Positions 17,743 to 26,485 of a stretch of DNA of 64,000 bases are shown here, one piece after another. The stretch comes from Rhodothermales bacterium (GTDB lineage Bacteria > Bacteroidota > Rhodothermia > Rhodothermales > Bin80): contig JAJEDR010000062.1 of assembly GCA_022821385.1 (NCBI GenBank), positions 1 through 64,000 of the forward strand, read 5' to 3'. Below the pieces are notes generated by a model, which did no database searches, had not been told where the DNA came from, and worked only from the letters and a program-made list of their open reading frames with translations. Both the position numbers and the translations under genes were made by a program. Each line of letters opens with the position of its first letter. Within the stretch, counting starts at the first letter, position 1.

Positions 17743-19242
17743 ATGGAGCTAACAACTGCATTTGATACTATTCTCTCGGATTTAGTCGGGGGTGCTTCAA
17801 TCCTTTGGCTGGCGCTTGCTGGTGTCGTGCTGATTGTTTGGGACATTTTTCGCAGCAATGCACCGATTCTGCCTTGGCTGGCTGGTCTGGCAGTGGCAGT
17901 GGCTGCGGCAGTAGAAATATTCCGGCTTGGGGATCCTTCTTCGACTGTGTTTTTCTCACTCATCCGGACTGGGGGGCCAGCTTCATTTGTGAACCTGGTC
18001 ATTCTGATCAGTGCGCTCTGTTCAATTATGCTGTCCGTACCCTATCTCGCGCGCATCAAGCACGGTTATGGAGAGGTCTACGCGCTCATACTGTTTGCCA
18101 CAAGCGGAATGGTCATGTTGGGGACGGCCAACAACATGGTTACTGTTTTTGTTGGCCTTGAGACTATGTCGATTGCACTCTACATACTAACCGGACTTGT
18201 TCGAAGCGATGAGGGGGCTATGGAGAGCGCACTTAAGTACTTCCTATTAGGTGCTTTCTCAACCGGTTTCTTTCTGTACGGCATCGCATTAATGTATGGT
18301 GCCACTGGAACCATGTACTTCACAGAAATGGCGTCGGGGTATACAGGCAGCGAGTTACAGCCGCTGTTTTGGGTTGGCGTTGCCTTGTTTCTAGTCGGGT
18401 TCCTGTTTAAGGTTGCGGCGGTGCCATTTCATATGTGGACTCCCGATGTTTACCAAGGTGCCCCCACCACGTTGACTGGCTTTATGGCCACCGCGTCAAA
18501 AACAGCGGCTTTTGCGGCTCTGGTGTTGGTGCTTTATCACGGCATAGGGACCTTGGCGCCCGGTGATGGAGAATGGCAGTTGGCATTAGCACTAGTTGCC
18601 CTGGTTACGGTGGTGATGGGCAATATACTCGCGCTTAATCAGGACAACGTAAAAAGGATGCTGGCCTACTCATCCATTGCTCATGCGGGTTACGTACTGA
18701 TTGGGCTCGCAGCAGGTACGAGCGAAGCTTACGCAGGTGCGGTCTATTATCTGTTGATCTACGCTCTGATGAACATTGGTGCATTTGGTGTGATTGCACT
18801 ACTGGAATGGGATGGCAAAGAGGGGCGGGTACAGACGATTGACTCGCTGTCGGGCATTGGTTTTAAGAAACCGCTACTGGGAGTAACGATGGGGGTCTTT
18901 ATGTTTAGTCTGATGGGTTTTCCTCCTCTGGGAGGGTTTTTTGGCAAGCTTGCTGTATTTGCTCCTGCCGTCAATGCCGGGCTTACCTGGTTAGCTATAG
19001 TCGGTGTACTTGCGAGCGTGTTCTCGGGGTATTATTATCTGCGTGTACTGTACGTTTTCTGGATGAAATCCCCTAACGCAGCTGATCCGGCTGCCCGGTC
19101 GGCGGACTTTCCTGTACCTCGAACCTCTTCGATAGTGATAGTGGGGTGTGCGGCCCTGTTACTGGTAATTGGTTTGATCCCGGGGTTACGAGACCTAACC
19201 CTTTCCTTTTTTGCTCAGGGAGGACTTGCAGCCCTGCCGTAG
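17743..19242 (+). CDS. nuoN: NADH-quinone oxidoreductase subunit N
   Basis: 499-aa antiporter-like subunit of complex I. Visible motifs are VFVGLETMSIALYILTGLVR (membrane Glu), ALKYFLLGAFSTGFFLYGIAL, KVAAVPFHMWTPDVYQGAPTTLTGFMAT with the central lysine, and ALNQDNVKRMLAYSSIAHAGYVLIG. Begins 8 bases after pcd and closes this nuo cluster. Confidence 0.95.
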   Translation: MELTTAFDTILSDLVGGASILWLALAGVVLIVWDIFRSNAPILPWLAGLAVAVAAAVEIFRLGDPSSTVFFSLIRTGGPASFVNLVILISALCSIMLSVPYLARIKHGYGEVYALILFATSGMVMLGTANNMVTVFVGLETMSIALYILTGLVRSDEGAMESALKYFLLGAFSTGFFLYGIALMYGATGTMYFTEMASGYTGSELQPLFWVGVALFLVGFLFKVAAVPFHMWTPDVYQGAPTTLTGFMATASKTAAFAALVLVLYHGIGTLAPGDGEWQLALALVALVTVVMGNILALNQDNVKRMLAYSSIAHAGYVLIGLAAGTSEAYAGAVYYLLIYALMNIGAFGVIALLEWDGKEGRVQTIDSLSGIGFKKPLLGVTMGVFMFSLMGFPPLGGFFGKLAVFAPAVNAGLTWLAIVGVLASVFSGYYYLRVLYVFWMKSPNAADPAARSADFPVPRTSSIVIVGCAALLLVIGLIPGLRDLTLSFFAQGGLAALP

Positions 19243-19253
19243 TATTCTCTTGG

Positions 19254-19787
19254 ATGCGTTCTTTGATCACGGACCTACTGCCGCATGCTCCCAAGATGGG
19301 GCTGTATGTTGCTCCTGACGTGCCGGAAAAGAAGGTGAGGGGAGCAGTTCGGGATTACGCAAAAGGTGTGCACTCAGAAGATGTGATTGCGCTCTACGAC
19401 GGTACACTGCTCGGCAATGGCAGGGACGGTGCGATTTTCCTGGATGATCGTCTGATCTTTCAGAACTCAGACTTTGAACCTGCTCAGACTGTGCATTACC
19501 GCGATCTGGTAAATCTGGTTACCAAGCGTTCCAGGCTTCGTGGGACTTTCATTGAGATGGAAGTCAACAGGGGACGGGCAACCTTCTCGGCAAAGCTGGA
19601 TCTTTCAAGAAATCCAGGCAGTCTCGAGTACATTGAGCGGTTACTCCAAAATGTCATGCTCATACCAGAGCAATCCACTCCCGGTGAGACTGATTGGAAT
19701 ACAGTATCTCGGGTTCTGGAGGAATTGCGCTCAAGTGGAAAGCTTACAGAGGCGGATTTTCACAAACTCATGAATTGCCGTCCATAA
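19254..19787 (+). CDS. hypothetical protein with bacterial PH-like domain
   Basis: 177 aa from the ATG at 19254; the track's earlier start overlaps nuoN by about 100 bases. The middle (VIALYDGTLLGNGRDGAIFLDDRLIFQN) resembles the beta-strand pattern of bacterial PH-like domains found in proteins of unknown function. No signal peptide or membrane span. The C-terminal 30 residues (SRVLEELRSSGKLTEADFHKLM) look like the short helical tail of such proteins. It follows nuoN by 11 bases and may be co-transcribed, but nothing points to a complex I role. Confidence 0.65.
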   Translation: MRSLITDLLPHAPKMGLYVAPDVPEKKVRGAVRDYAKGVHSEDVIALYDGTLLGNGRDGAIFLDDRLIFQNSDFEPAQTVHYRDLVNLVTKRSRLRGTFIEMEVNRGRATFSAKLDLSRNPGSLEYIERLLQNVMLIPEQSTPGETDWNTVSRVLEELRSSGKLTEADFHKLMNCRP

Positions 19788-19864
19788 CTTGCTCAACTGG
19801 TGGGGATTCCTGAACAAATTGAATTATTCGTGGTATCTCTCCGCCAGTTTATTCATATCAAAAA

Positions 19865-20479
19865 ATGGCCTTCAAACTACCCAATCTTCCGTACGCACAT
19901 GATGCGTTGGAGCCCTATATCGATGCGCGCACCATGGAGATTCACCATGGCAAGCATCATCAGGCGTACACTAATAATCTGAACAACGCCCTGGGGGGAC
20001 ATGAGAACCTACAGGGACAGTCTATTGAAGCATTACTGCGTGGCATAGGTGAGGTGCCCGAAGCCATTCAGGGTGCTGTTCGCAACAATGGGGGTGGCTA
20101 TGCTAATCACAACCTTTTTTGGACGGTGCTTAGCCCAGCCGGCGGTGGTTCTCCAACCGGAGCGTTAGCCGCAGAGATAGACAATGCATTTGGATCATTT
20201 GATGATTTTAAGGCCAAGTTCTCCGCGGCTGCAGGTACGAGATTTGGTAGTGGATGGGCTTGGCTCGTCGTTGACAGTAATGCTACGCTTCAGGTATATT
20301 CCACAGCCAACCAGGACAGCCCGTACATGGAAGGCCATACGCCCATCCTCGGGTTGGATGTTTGGGAGCATGCGTACTACCTCAATTACCAGAATCGTCG
20401 CCCCGACTATGTTGCCGCGTTTTGGCATGTGGTCGATTGGGATCAAGTTGCTGCGAATCACGCTGCTGCAACAGGCTGA
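19865..20479 (+). CDS. sod: superoxide dismutase (Fe/Mn family)
   Basis: 204-aa superoxide dismutase, cytoplasmic. Metal ligands are visible: the His in [13 protein letters not shown], the His in [13 protein letters not shown], and Asp and His in [19 protein letters not shown]. The [11 protein letters not shown] sequence is more like Mn or cambialistic forms, but the metal cannot be decided by eye. The last 41 codons and the following intergenic DNA are duplicated at 23369-24003. Confidence 0.95.
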   Translation: MAFKLPNLPYAHDALEPYIDARTMEIHHGKHHQAYTNNLNNALGGHENLQGQSIEALLRGIGEVPEAIQGAVRNNGGGYANHNLFWTVLSPAGGGSPTGALAAEIDNAFGSFDDFKAKFSAAAGTRFGSGWAWLVVDSNATLQVYSTANQDSPYMEGHTPILGLDVWEHAYYLNYQNRRPDYVAAFWHVVDWDQVAANHAAATG

Positions 20480-20642
20480 TTGTCCGGGTGGTGTAATTGC
20501 CCGCTGACATAGCCCAGGAGTCATATTAGTATCGTGGGAGAGGTATTTGATTTTATCCCCGGCGGTCTTGTATTCGTGTGTGAGGAATGGGATAGCCTTC
20601 TGCAGTTACTGTCCAGAGGGACACAGATTGGGAAGTTCGGGG

Positions 20643-20880
20643 ATTTACTCTCCATTTGTACTGCGTGAGACTCACGATTTGCAGTTCACACTCGGGCACA
20701 TTCCGATTGCTGATATCCAGTTTGATCCCAATAATCGGGATGATATTCCGGCAGTATTGATGGGCTAGAGGCACCGTGGCCCGACGAGAACATTCGGAGA
20801 AGAGCCGTTGAGGTTCTCAAGAGGTGTGTGCGGCCTGAGGTTCGTCCTCCGCACTGAGAAAAGAAAACCGTCCATTCATT
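20643..20880 (+). pseudogene. decayed ISNCY-like transposase 5' fragment (copy 1)
   Basis: Downstream of sod a frame reads RETHDLQFTLGHIPIADIQF, then RDDIPAVLMG before a stop. This resembles the N-terminus of ISNCY-family transposases, in which a similar 'RDDIP..L.GLQ' block is followed by a 'VR..VF.IL' helix. The following helix appears only in another frame in this copy. Remaining transposase domains are absent. The assignment is from memory of the family pattern and is tentative; the same fragment occurs at 23668. Confidence 0.4.
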
Positions 20881-20977
20881 GCACTGGCTGCAATGCTGTG
20901 CATCTTCACTGAACCGAAGAGCTAAAGGGCAAGAGTTGCAGCTTCATTTCAACGACTTTTGATGCTCCAATTCCAGA

Positions 20978-22969
20978 TTAGCGTACGATTAACGGTCGTG
21001 TCACCTGCCTGTTATCGGTGATGAGCCGCAGATGATACATTCCTCCCGAAAGCTGCCCGGTGGCCAGCTGTAGGCTGTGGGAACCGGCCGCCTGGGCCGC
21101 ATTCAGCACGCTGATTACCTCACGCCCAAGAAGATCATGGACTGACAGCTGGACTTGGCTCGTCTTTGAAAGCGTGTATTCAATCGTGGTGGATGCTCCC
21201 GTGGGATTCGGGTAATGCGTAAAGGTTGCCGGGATCTTTAAACTCAAGGGGGATACCGTCTCCAACGCTGTGGCCGTGGCATTCCATAACCTGAGTGCTA
21301 TTCTGCCGGCCGATGCAATGAAGTGTTCGTTCCCGGAAATGGCTATGGAATAAACAGGGTATCCATGGTTCAGCCGGTCAACCTCCCGTCCTGTGGCTAA
21401 ATCCCACAGACGAATCATATTGTCATCTGATCCCGAAGCCAACAGTGCGCCATCCGATGAAAATACTACGGAATTAACGTCACGTATATGTCTATCAAAG
21501 CGCTGCATCTCCTTCCCCGTGGCTACATCCCACAGACGGATTGTGTGGTCATCTGACCCCGAAGCCAGCTGCGTGCCGTCTGGTGAAAATACCACGGAAT
21601 TAACACCCTGGATATGCCTAATAAAGCGTAGCAGCTCCTGCCCTGTGGCTACATCCCACAGACGAATCGTACTGTCCTCTGACCCCGAAGCCAGTTGCGT
21701 GCCGTCTGGTGAAAATACCACGGAATTGACCCAACTTGTATGCCCCTCAATGCGCCGTATTTCCTGTCCCACGGCCACATCCCACAGACGGATGGTAAGG
21801 TCATCCGACCCCGAAGCCAGTTGCGTGCCATCCGGCGAAAATACCACGGAATTAACCAGATTTCTATGACCTTCAAAGCGTCGGACTTCCTGTCCAATGG
21901 CCAGATCCCACAGACGGAGACTCCAGTCATGTGACCCCAAAGCCAGTTGTGTGTTGTCTGGCGAAAATACTACGGAAGGAATATTTCTTGTAGGCCCTTC
22001 AAAGCGTCGGACTTCCTGTCCAGTGGCCACATCCCACAGACGGATGGTATCGTCCAATGACCCCGAAGCCAGCTGCGTGCCGTCCAGTGAAAATGCCACG
22101 GAATTAACCCGACGTGTATGCCCTTCAAAGCGTCGCACTTCTTGTCCCGTGGCCACATCCCATAGACGGATCGTTAGGTCCGCTGACCCAGAGATTAGCT
22201 GCGTGCCATCCGGTGAAAACATTACGGACAAAACCCAACTTGTATGCCCTTCACAGCGCCGCACTTCCTGCCCAGTGGCTACATCCCACAGTCGAATCGT
22301 ATTGTCCCGTGATCCCGAAGCCAATTGCATGCCATCCGGTGAAAATACTACGGAACGAACCCAGCCTGTATGCCCATTAAAGCGTTGCACCTCTTGACTC
22401 GTGACAACATCCCACAGACGGATCGTATTGTCATCTGATCCCGAAGCCAACTGCGTGCCGTCCGGTGAAAATACCACGGAAGTAACATAATCTGAATGCC
22501 CTTCAAAGCGCCGCAGCTCCTGTCCCGTCGCCACATCCCACAGACGGATTAACCTGTCCCGTGCCCCAGAAGCCAGTTTGGTGCCATCCGGTGAAAATAC
22601 CAGTGAAGCAATCTTGGATCTGTACCTCCTCTGAAAGCGCTGCAGTTCCTGCCCGGTAGCTATATCCCACAGAAGAATCGAACCGATCTCTGATTCAGAA
22701 GCCAGCTGCGTACCGTCTGGTGAAAATGCAACGAAATTACCACCGAGTCGATGTCCTTCAAAGCGCTGTACTTGCTGCACCGCGGCTACATCCCATAGAC
22801 GAATCGTTTTATCCCCTGATCCAGAAGCCAGCTGCGTGCCGTCTGGTGAAAATACCACGGAAGTAACAGACGAAGTGGGTCCTGCGTCTACAACTGTCCA
22901 ACCTTTCTGTCCTGCGGCGGACGCAGACAGCGCAAACGTCAACACAACGATCCCGTATTTCATACTCAT
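20978..22969 (-). CDS. secreted WD40 beta-propeller protein with T9SS sorting domain (copy 1)
   Basis: 663 aa. A signal peptide (GIVVLTFALSASAAGQ) is followed by about 12 near-identical 42-residue WD40 repeats with the consensus VxSVVFSPDGTQLASGSxDxTIRLWDVATGQE, plus one diverged last unit. The last ~80 residues (FTHYPNPTGASTTIEYTLSK...LLGREV...GMYHLRLITDN) form a type A T9SS C-terminal sorting domain, so the product is expected to cross the outer membrane and be surface-attached or released. The repeats are nearly identical at DNA level and give false antisense ORFs. Probably a protein-binding scaffold; ligand unknown. A paralogue lies at 24004-26166. Confidence 0.92.
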   Translation of the reverse strand: MSMKYGIVVLTFALSASAAGQKGWTVVDAGPTSSVTSVVFSPDGTQLASGSGDKTIRLWDVAAVQQVQRFEGHRLGGNFVAFSPDGTQLASESEIGSILLWDIATGQELQRFQRRYRSKIASLVFSPDGTKLASGARDRLIRLWDVATGQELRRFEGHSDYVTSVVFSPDGTQLASGSDDNTIRLWDVVTSQEVQRFNGHTGWVRSVVFSPDGMQLASGSRDNTIRLWDVATGQEVRRCEGHTSWVLSVMFSPDGTQLISGSADLTIRLWDVATGQEVRRFEGHTRRVNSVAFSLDGTQLASGSLDDTIRLWDVATGQEVRRFEGPTRNIPSVVFSPDNTQLALGSHDWSLRLWDLAIGQEVRRFEGHRNLVNSVVFSPDGTQLASGSDDLTIRLWDVAVGQEIRRIEGHTSWVNSVVFSPDGTQLASGSEDSTIRLWDVATGQELLRFIRHIQGVNSVVFSPDGTQLASGSDDHTIRLWDVATGKEMQRFDRHIRDVNSVVFSSDGALLASGSDDNMIRLWDLATGREVDRLNHGYPVYSIAISGNEHFIASAGRIALRLWNATATALETVSPLSLKIPATFTHYPNPTGASTTIEYTLSKTSQVQLSVHDLLGREVISVLNAAQAAGSHSLQLATGQLSGGMYHLRLITDNRQVTRPLIVR
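21370..22870. repeat. coding tandem repeats of ~126 bp (WD40 units, copy 1)
   Basis: Twelve units of about 126 bp, each ending in a CATCCCACAGACGGAT-like stretch on the plus strand, make up most of the gene. Such arrays can gain or lose units by recombination. Confidence 0.85.
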
Positions 22970-23290
22970 GATTCGCTGCCCTCTCTGGACGCATCAGATC
23001 TCTTATCTGAACTTCTCCCCCTGTCACCTTCTCCAATATACGAGGTATCCCAGCAGTTTGGCGTCCAAATCAACGAAAATGACATTTATAATTCCCCTAT
23101 TCGGGGAATTCACTGCGAAAAAGATGGAGATTGAAGCCTCAAAAAACGCTTTAATCCTCAGAAACTTACGGCTGGGAGGAAAAATGGGAAGTTCAGACAA
23201 GAGGTAGCAGTCCACTCGTGGGTCCGTCGTACAGTCAGTGCTTTCTAATGGGAATCATATTCGTAACCAAGACTACTTGTTACCTGGTTC

Positions 23291-23358
23291 CTAATTGGCT
23301 AGATCCTTAACGGCCGCTATGCCTATACGGTTAGAGCTGCTCTGGTGAATGAGTAGTT
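23291..23358 (-). pseudogene. 3' remnant of the Vgb-like gene at the duplication boundary
   Basis: On the minus strand this reads an in-frame LIHQSSSNRIGIAAVKDLAN-like end with the same stop codon as the intact gene at 26486. Homology stops abruptly near 23358. It is the truncated end carried over by the tandem duplication and has no promoter or start. Confidence 0.8.
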
Positions 23359-23365
23359 CGGGACT

Positions 23366-23503
23366 ACGATCCTCAGGCTTGATGTTTGGGAGCATGTGAA
23401 CTGCCTCAATTACCGGAATCGACGCCCGGAATATGTTCCCCCGCTTTGGCATTTAGTCAATTGGAATCATGTTGCTGTGAATCACGCTGCTGCAACGGGC
23501 TGA
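23366..23503 (+). pseudogene. 3' remnant of sod at the duplication boundary
   Basis: The frame ending in TGA at 23501-23503 reads [20 protein letters not shown] and continues to NHAAATG, matching the last 41 residues of the intact superoxide dismutase with substitutions but no frameshift. It lacks the rest of the gene, so it cannot encode an enzyme. It begins within about 10 bases of the Vgb-like remnant, marking the junction of the two duplicated units. Confidence 0.85.
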
Positions 23504-23667
23504 TTTTCCGGGCGGAGTAATTGCTCGCTGATAGGCCCGGGAGCTATATCAGATTTTGTAGGAGGTGTTTGATCCTACCCGCTCGGTTTTTTATTTGTGC
23601 ATGAGGAATGGAATGGTCTTCTGCAGTTACTGCTTACGGGGGATAGACTGGGAACTTCGGGGATTTA

Positions 23668-23930
23668 CTCTCCTTTTCTACTGCGTGAGACTCACGATTT
23701 GCAATTCACACTCGGGCAGGTTTCGATAGCTGAAATCTAGTTTGATCTCAATTATCGGGATGATATTCCGGCGGTGTTGGTGTGCTGCAGGCACTGTGGC
23801 ATGACGAGAACGTTCGGCTGAGGATCTTCGAGATTCTCAAGAAGCCCGGGCAGCCTGAGGTTCGTCCTCCTCAAGGAGAAAAGATAAACGTCTGTTCATT
23901 GTATCGGCTGCAATGTTGTGAATCTTCACT
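23668..23930 (+). pseudogene. decayed ISNCY-like transposase 5' fragment (copy 2)
   Basis: Reads RETHDLQFTLGQVSIAEI, a stop, RDDIPAVLV, and after a +1 shift LQALWHDENVRLRIFEILKK. The two parts together resemble an ISNCY transposase N-terminus better than copy 1 does. It is broken by at least one stop and one frameshift. It was duplicated with the surrounding unit, so its decay began before the duplication or continued in both copies. Confidence 0.42.
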
Positions 23931-24003
23931 GAACCGAAGAGCCCAACGGGCTCCAGATACCGTCTCATTTCATTCCGAGGACGTTTGATGCTCCAATTCC
24001 AGA

Positions 24004-26166
24004 TTAGTATACGATTAACGGTCGGGTCACCTGGCTGTCATCGGTGATGAGCCGCAGAAAATACACTCCTCCCGAAAGCCGCCCCGTGTCGAGCTGCAAG
24101 CTATGGGAACCGGCTGCTTGTGCCGCATCCAACACACTGACCACCTCGCGTCCAAGAAGATCATGGACTGACAGCTGGACTTGACTCGCCTTTGAAAGCG
24201 AGTATTCGATCGTGGTAAATGCTCCTGTAGGATTCGGGTAATGAGTAAAGGTTGCCGGGATCTCCGGACTCGAGGGGGTTACCGTTTCCAATGCTGTCGC
24301 CGTGGCATCCCACAACCTGAGCGCTGTTCTGCCGGCCGATGCGATGAAGCGTTCATTCCCGGAAATGGCTATGGAATAAACAGCGTAACCATGGTCCAGC
24401 CGGTCGATCTCCCGTCCAGTGGCTATATCCCACAGACGGATTGAATTGTCATTATAAGAACCCGATGTCATGAAAGCATCCGACGAACCAGAAGCCAGCT
24501 GGGCGCCGTCCGGTGAAAACACGACGGGCCCAACAGCACCTGTGTGCCCTTCAAAGCGCTGCACCTCCTGTCCCGTGGCTACATTCCACAGACGAATCGT
24601 TTTGTCCCCTGACCCAGAAGCCAACTGGGTGCCGTCCGGCGAAAATACTACGGAACTAACCCAAACTCTATGCCCTTCAAAGCGTCGCACCTCTTGCCCC
24701 GTGGCTACATCCCACAGGCGAATCGTTTTGTCCAATGCCCCAGAAGCCAACTGCGTACCGTCTGGAGAAAATACCACGGACTCAATAGAATTTGCATGCC
24801 CTTCAAAGCGCTGCACCTCCTGTCCCAAGGCTACATCCCACAGACCGACCGTACTACGGTCTCCAAACCCAACAACAGCCAACTGTGTGCCATCTGGTGA
24901 AAACACCACGGACGTTACACGTGTACGTCCTTCAAAGCGTTGCGCCTCTTGTCCCGTGGCTACATCCCACAGACGGATCGTTCTGTCATTTGACCCAGAA
25001 GCCAGCTGCGTACCGTCTGGCGAAAATGTTACCGAATTAACCCACCCTGTGTGCCCTTCAAAGCGTCGCACTTCCTGCCCTGTGGCCACATCCCACAGAC
25101 GGATCGTATTGTCATATGACCCAGAAGCCAACTGCATGTCATCTGGAGAAAAAACTACGGAATTAATCAAAGCTGTGTGGCTCCTGATGCGCCCCACTTC
25201 CTGTCCCGTGGCCACATCCCATATACGGAGACTCCTGTCATCTGACCCAGAAGCCAGCTGCGTTCCGTCTGGTGAATACACTACGGAACGCACATCACCT
25301 GTATGCCCGTCAATGCGCAACAGTTCCTGTCTCGTGGCCACATCCCACAGACGGATGGTATTATCATCTGCCCCAGAAGCCAATTGCGTACCGTCCGGTG
25401 AAAATGCCACGGAATTAACAAACTCTGTATGCCCTTCAAAGCGTTGCACCTCCTGCCCCGTGGCCACATCCCACAGACGGATCGTGTTATCCCGTGATCC
25501 AGAAGCCAACTGGGTGCTGTCCGGCGAAAATACTACCGAGTTGACCCAACCTGTATGTCCTTCTAAGCGTTGTACCTCCTGGCTCGTGGCCACATCCCGC
25601 AGGCGGAGCGTACTGTCCGCCGACCCGGAAGCCAGCTGCGTACCGTCCGGTGAAAATACTACGGAAGTAACCCAACGTGTATGCCCCTCAAACCGTCGCA
25701 CCTCCCGTTCTGTGGCTATATGCCACAGACGAATCGTATTGTCTGCTGATCTGGAAGCCGACGACCCGGAAGCCAGCAGGGTGCCATCTGGAGAAAACGC
25801 CACGGAATAAACATCATCTGTATGTCCTTCAAAGGTCCATACCTCCAGCCCCGCGGCTACATCCCACAGACGGAGAGTCCAGTCCCATGACCCAGATGCC
25901 AGCTGCGTGCCGTCTGGTGAAAATACTACGGAAGTAAGTCCACGTGTATGCCCATCAAAGCGTTGTGTCTGCTGCCCTGTGGCTACATCCCACAGACGAA
26001 TCGTTTTATCCCCTGACCCAGAAGCCAACTGCGTACCGTCCGGTGAAAATACCACGGAAGTAACAGACTGAGTGTGTCCTGCCTCTATGATTGTCCAAAT
26101 TGGCTGTCCAGCAGCGGACGCAGACAGCGCAAAAGTCAACACAACGATCCCGTATATAACCCTCAT
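24004..26166 (-). CDS. secreted WD40 beta-propeller protein with T9SS sorting domain (copy 2)
   Basis: 720 aa, paralogue of 20978-22969. It has the same signal peptide core (GIVVLTFALSASAAGQ), about 13 full WD40 repeats plus a diverged one, and the same T9SS type A tail (FTHYPNPTGAFTTIEYSLSK...GVYFLRLITDD). Two repeats carry short insertions (SSASRSADN and SSDAFMTSGSYNDN) that would extend blade loops. With 13-14 units it should form either one large or two linked propellers. Inside unit 2 of the tandem duplication, in the same direction as the Vgb-like operon, but separated from it by 319 bases. Confidence 0.92.
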   Translation of the reverse strand: MRVIYGIVVLTFALSASAAGQPIWTIIEAGHTQSVTSVVFSPDGTQLASGSGDKTIRLWDVATGQQTQRFDGHTRGLTSVVFSPDGTQLASGSWDWTLRLWDVAAGLEVWTFEGHTDDVYSVAFSPDGTLLASGSSASRSADNTIRLWHIATEREVRRFEGHTRWVTSVVFSPDGTQLASGSADSTLRLRDVATSQEVQRLEGHTGWVNSVVFSPDSTQLASGSRDNTIRLWDVATGQEVQRFEGHTEFVNSVAFSPDGTQLASGADDNTIRLWDVATRQELLRIDGHTGDVRSVVYSPDGTQLASGSDDRSLRIWDVATGQEVGRIRSHTALINSVVFSPDDMQLASGSYDNTIRLWDVATGQEVRRFEGHTGWVNSVTFSPDGTQLASGSNDRTIRLWDVATGQEAQRFEGRTRVTSVVFSPDGTQLAVVGFGDRSTVGLWDVALGQEVQRFEGHANSIESVVFSPDGTQLASGALDKTIRLWDVATGQEVRRFEGHRVWVSSVVFSPDGTQLASGSGDKTIRLWNVATGQEVQRFEGHTGAVGPVVFSPDGAQLASGSSDAFMTSGSYNDNSIRLWDIATGREIDRLDHGYAVYSIAISGNERFIASAGRTALRLWDATATALETVTPSSPEIPATFTHYPNPTGAFTTIEYSLSKASQVQLSVHDLLGREVVSVLDAAQAAGSHSLQLDTGRLSGGVYFLRLITDDSQVTRPLIVY
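24440..26070. repeat. coding tandem repeats of ~126 bp (WD40 units, copy 2)
   Basis: About 13 units of roughly 126 bp, with two expanded units. The unit number differs from copy 1, showing that the array length has changed since duplication. Confidence 0.85.
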
Positions 26167-26485
26167 GATTCATTGCCCGCTCTGGATACATCAAATTCCT
26201 TATTCGTAGTCCCCCTGTTCGGCTTCTCCAAGATACGATATTCCCCAACAGTTTGGGAGCCAAGCCAACTAGAATGACTTATATGTACTCGTTTTTGGGG
26301 AATCCACTGTGAATAAATGGGGATTGAAGCTTCAAAGAAACGCTTTAATCCTCAACAACAATCGACTGGGAGGATACTTGGAGAATTTCAGTCAAGAAAT
26401 CGCCGTCTTCTGGTAGATCTGTCCTACGGTGAGTGCATTCTAATAGGAATCACATCCGTGACCAACACCACCTATTACCTCAGTC
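26167..26485. other. intergenic region upstream of WD40 copy 2
   Basis: 319 bases with clear homology to 22970-23290. No ORF is supported. It presumably carries the promoter of the WD40 gene; conservation in both units is compatible with a shared regulatory region. Confidence 0.45.

Larger units (their letters stand above)
20344..23358. repeat. tandem duplication, unit 1
   Basis: About 3.0 kb running from inside the sod 3' end through an intergenic region and a WD40 gene to a remnant of the 3' end of the Vgb-like gene. It matches unit 2 (23369-26555) throughout, in direct orientation, with scattered substitutions and a length difference caused mainly by WD40 repeat number. The level of divergence suggests the event is not recent. 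Confidence 0.85.

Noticed and set aside
24470-25810. 446-aa plus-strand ORF
   Set aside because: It is antisense to WD40 copy 2; the long open frame results from near-identical 126-bp coding repeats. The similar ORFs at 21393-21869 and 21897-22397 are explained the same way.
21370-26070. Possible CRISPR or satellite array
   Set aside because: The periodic repeats of ~126 bp are in frame, coding and encode WD40 blades; no spacer pattern.
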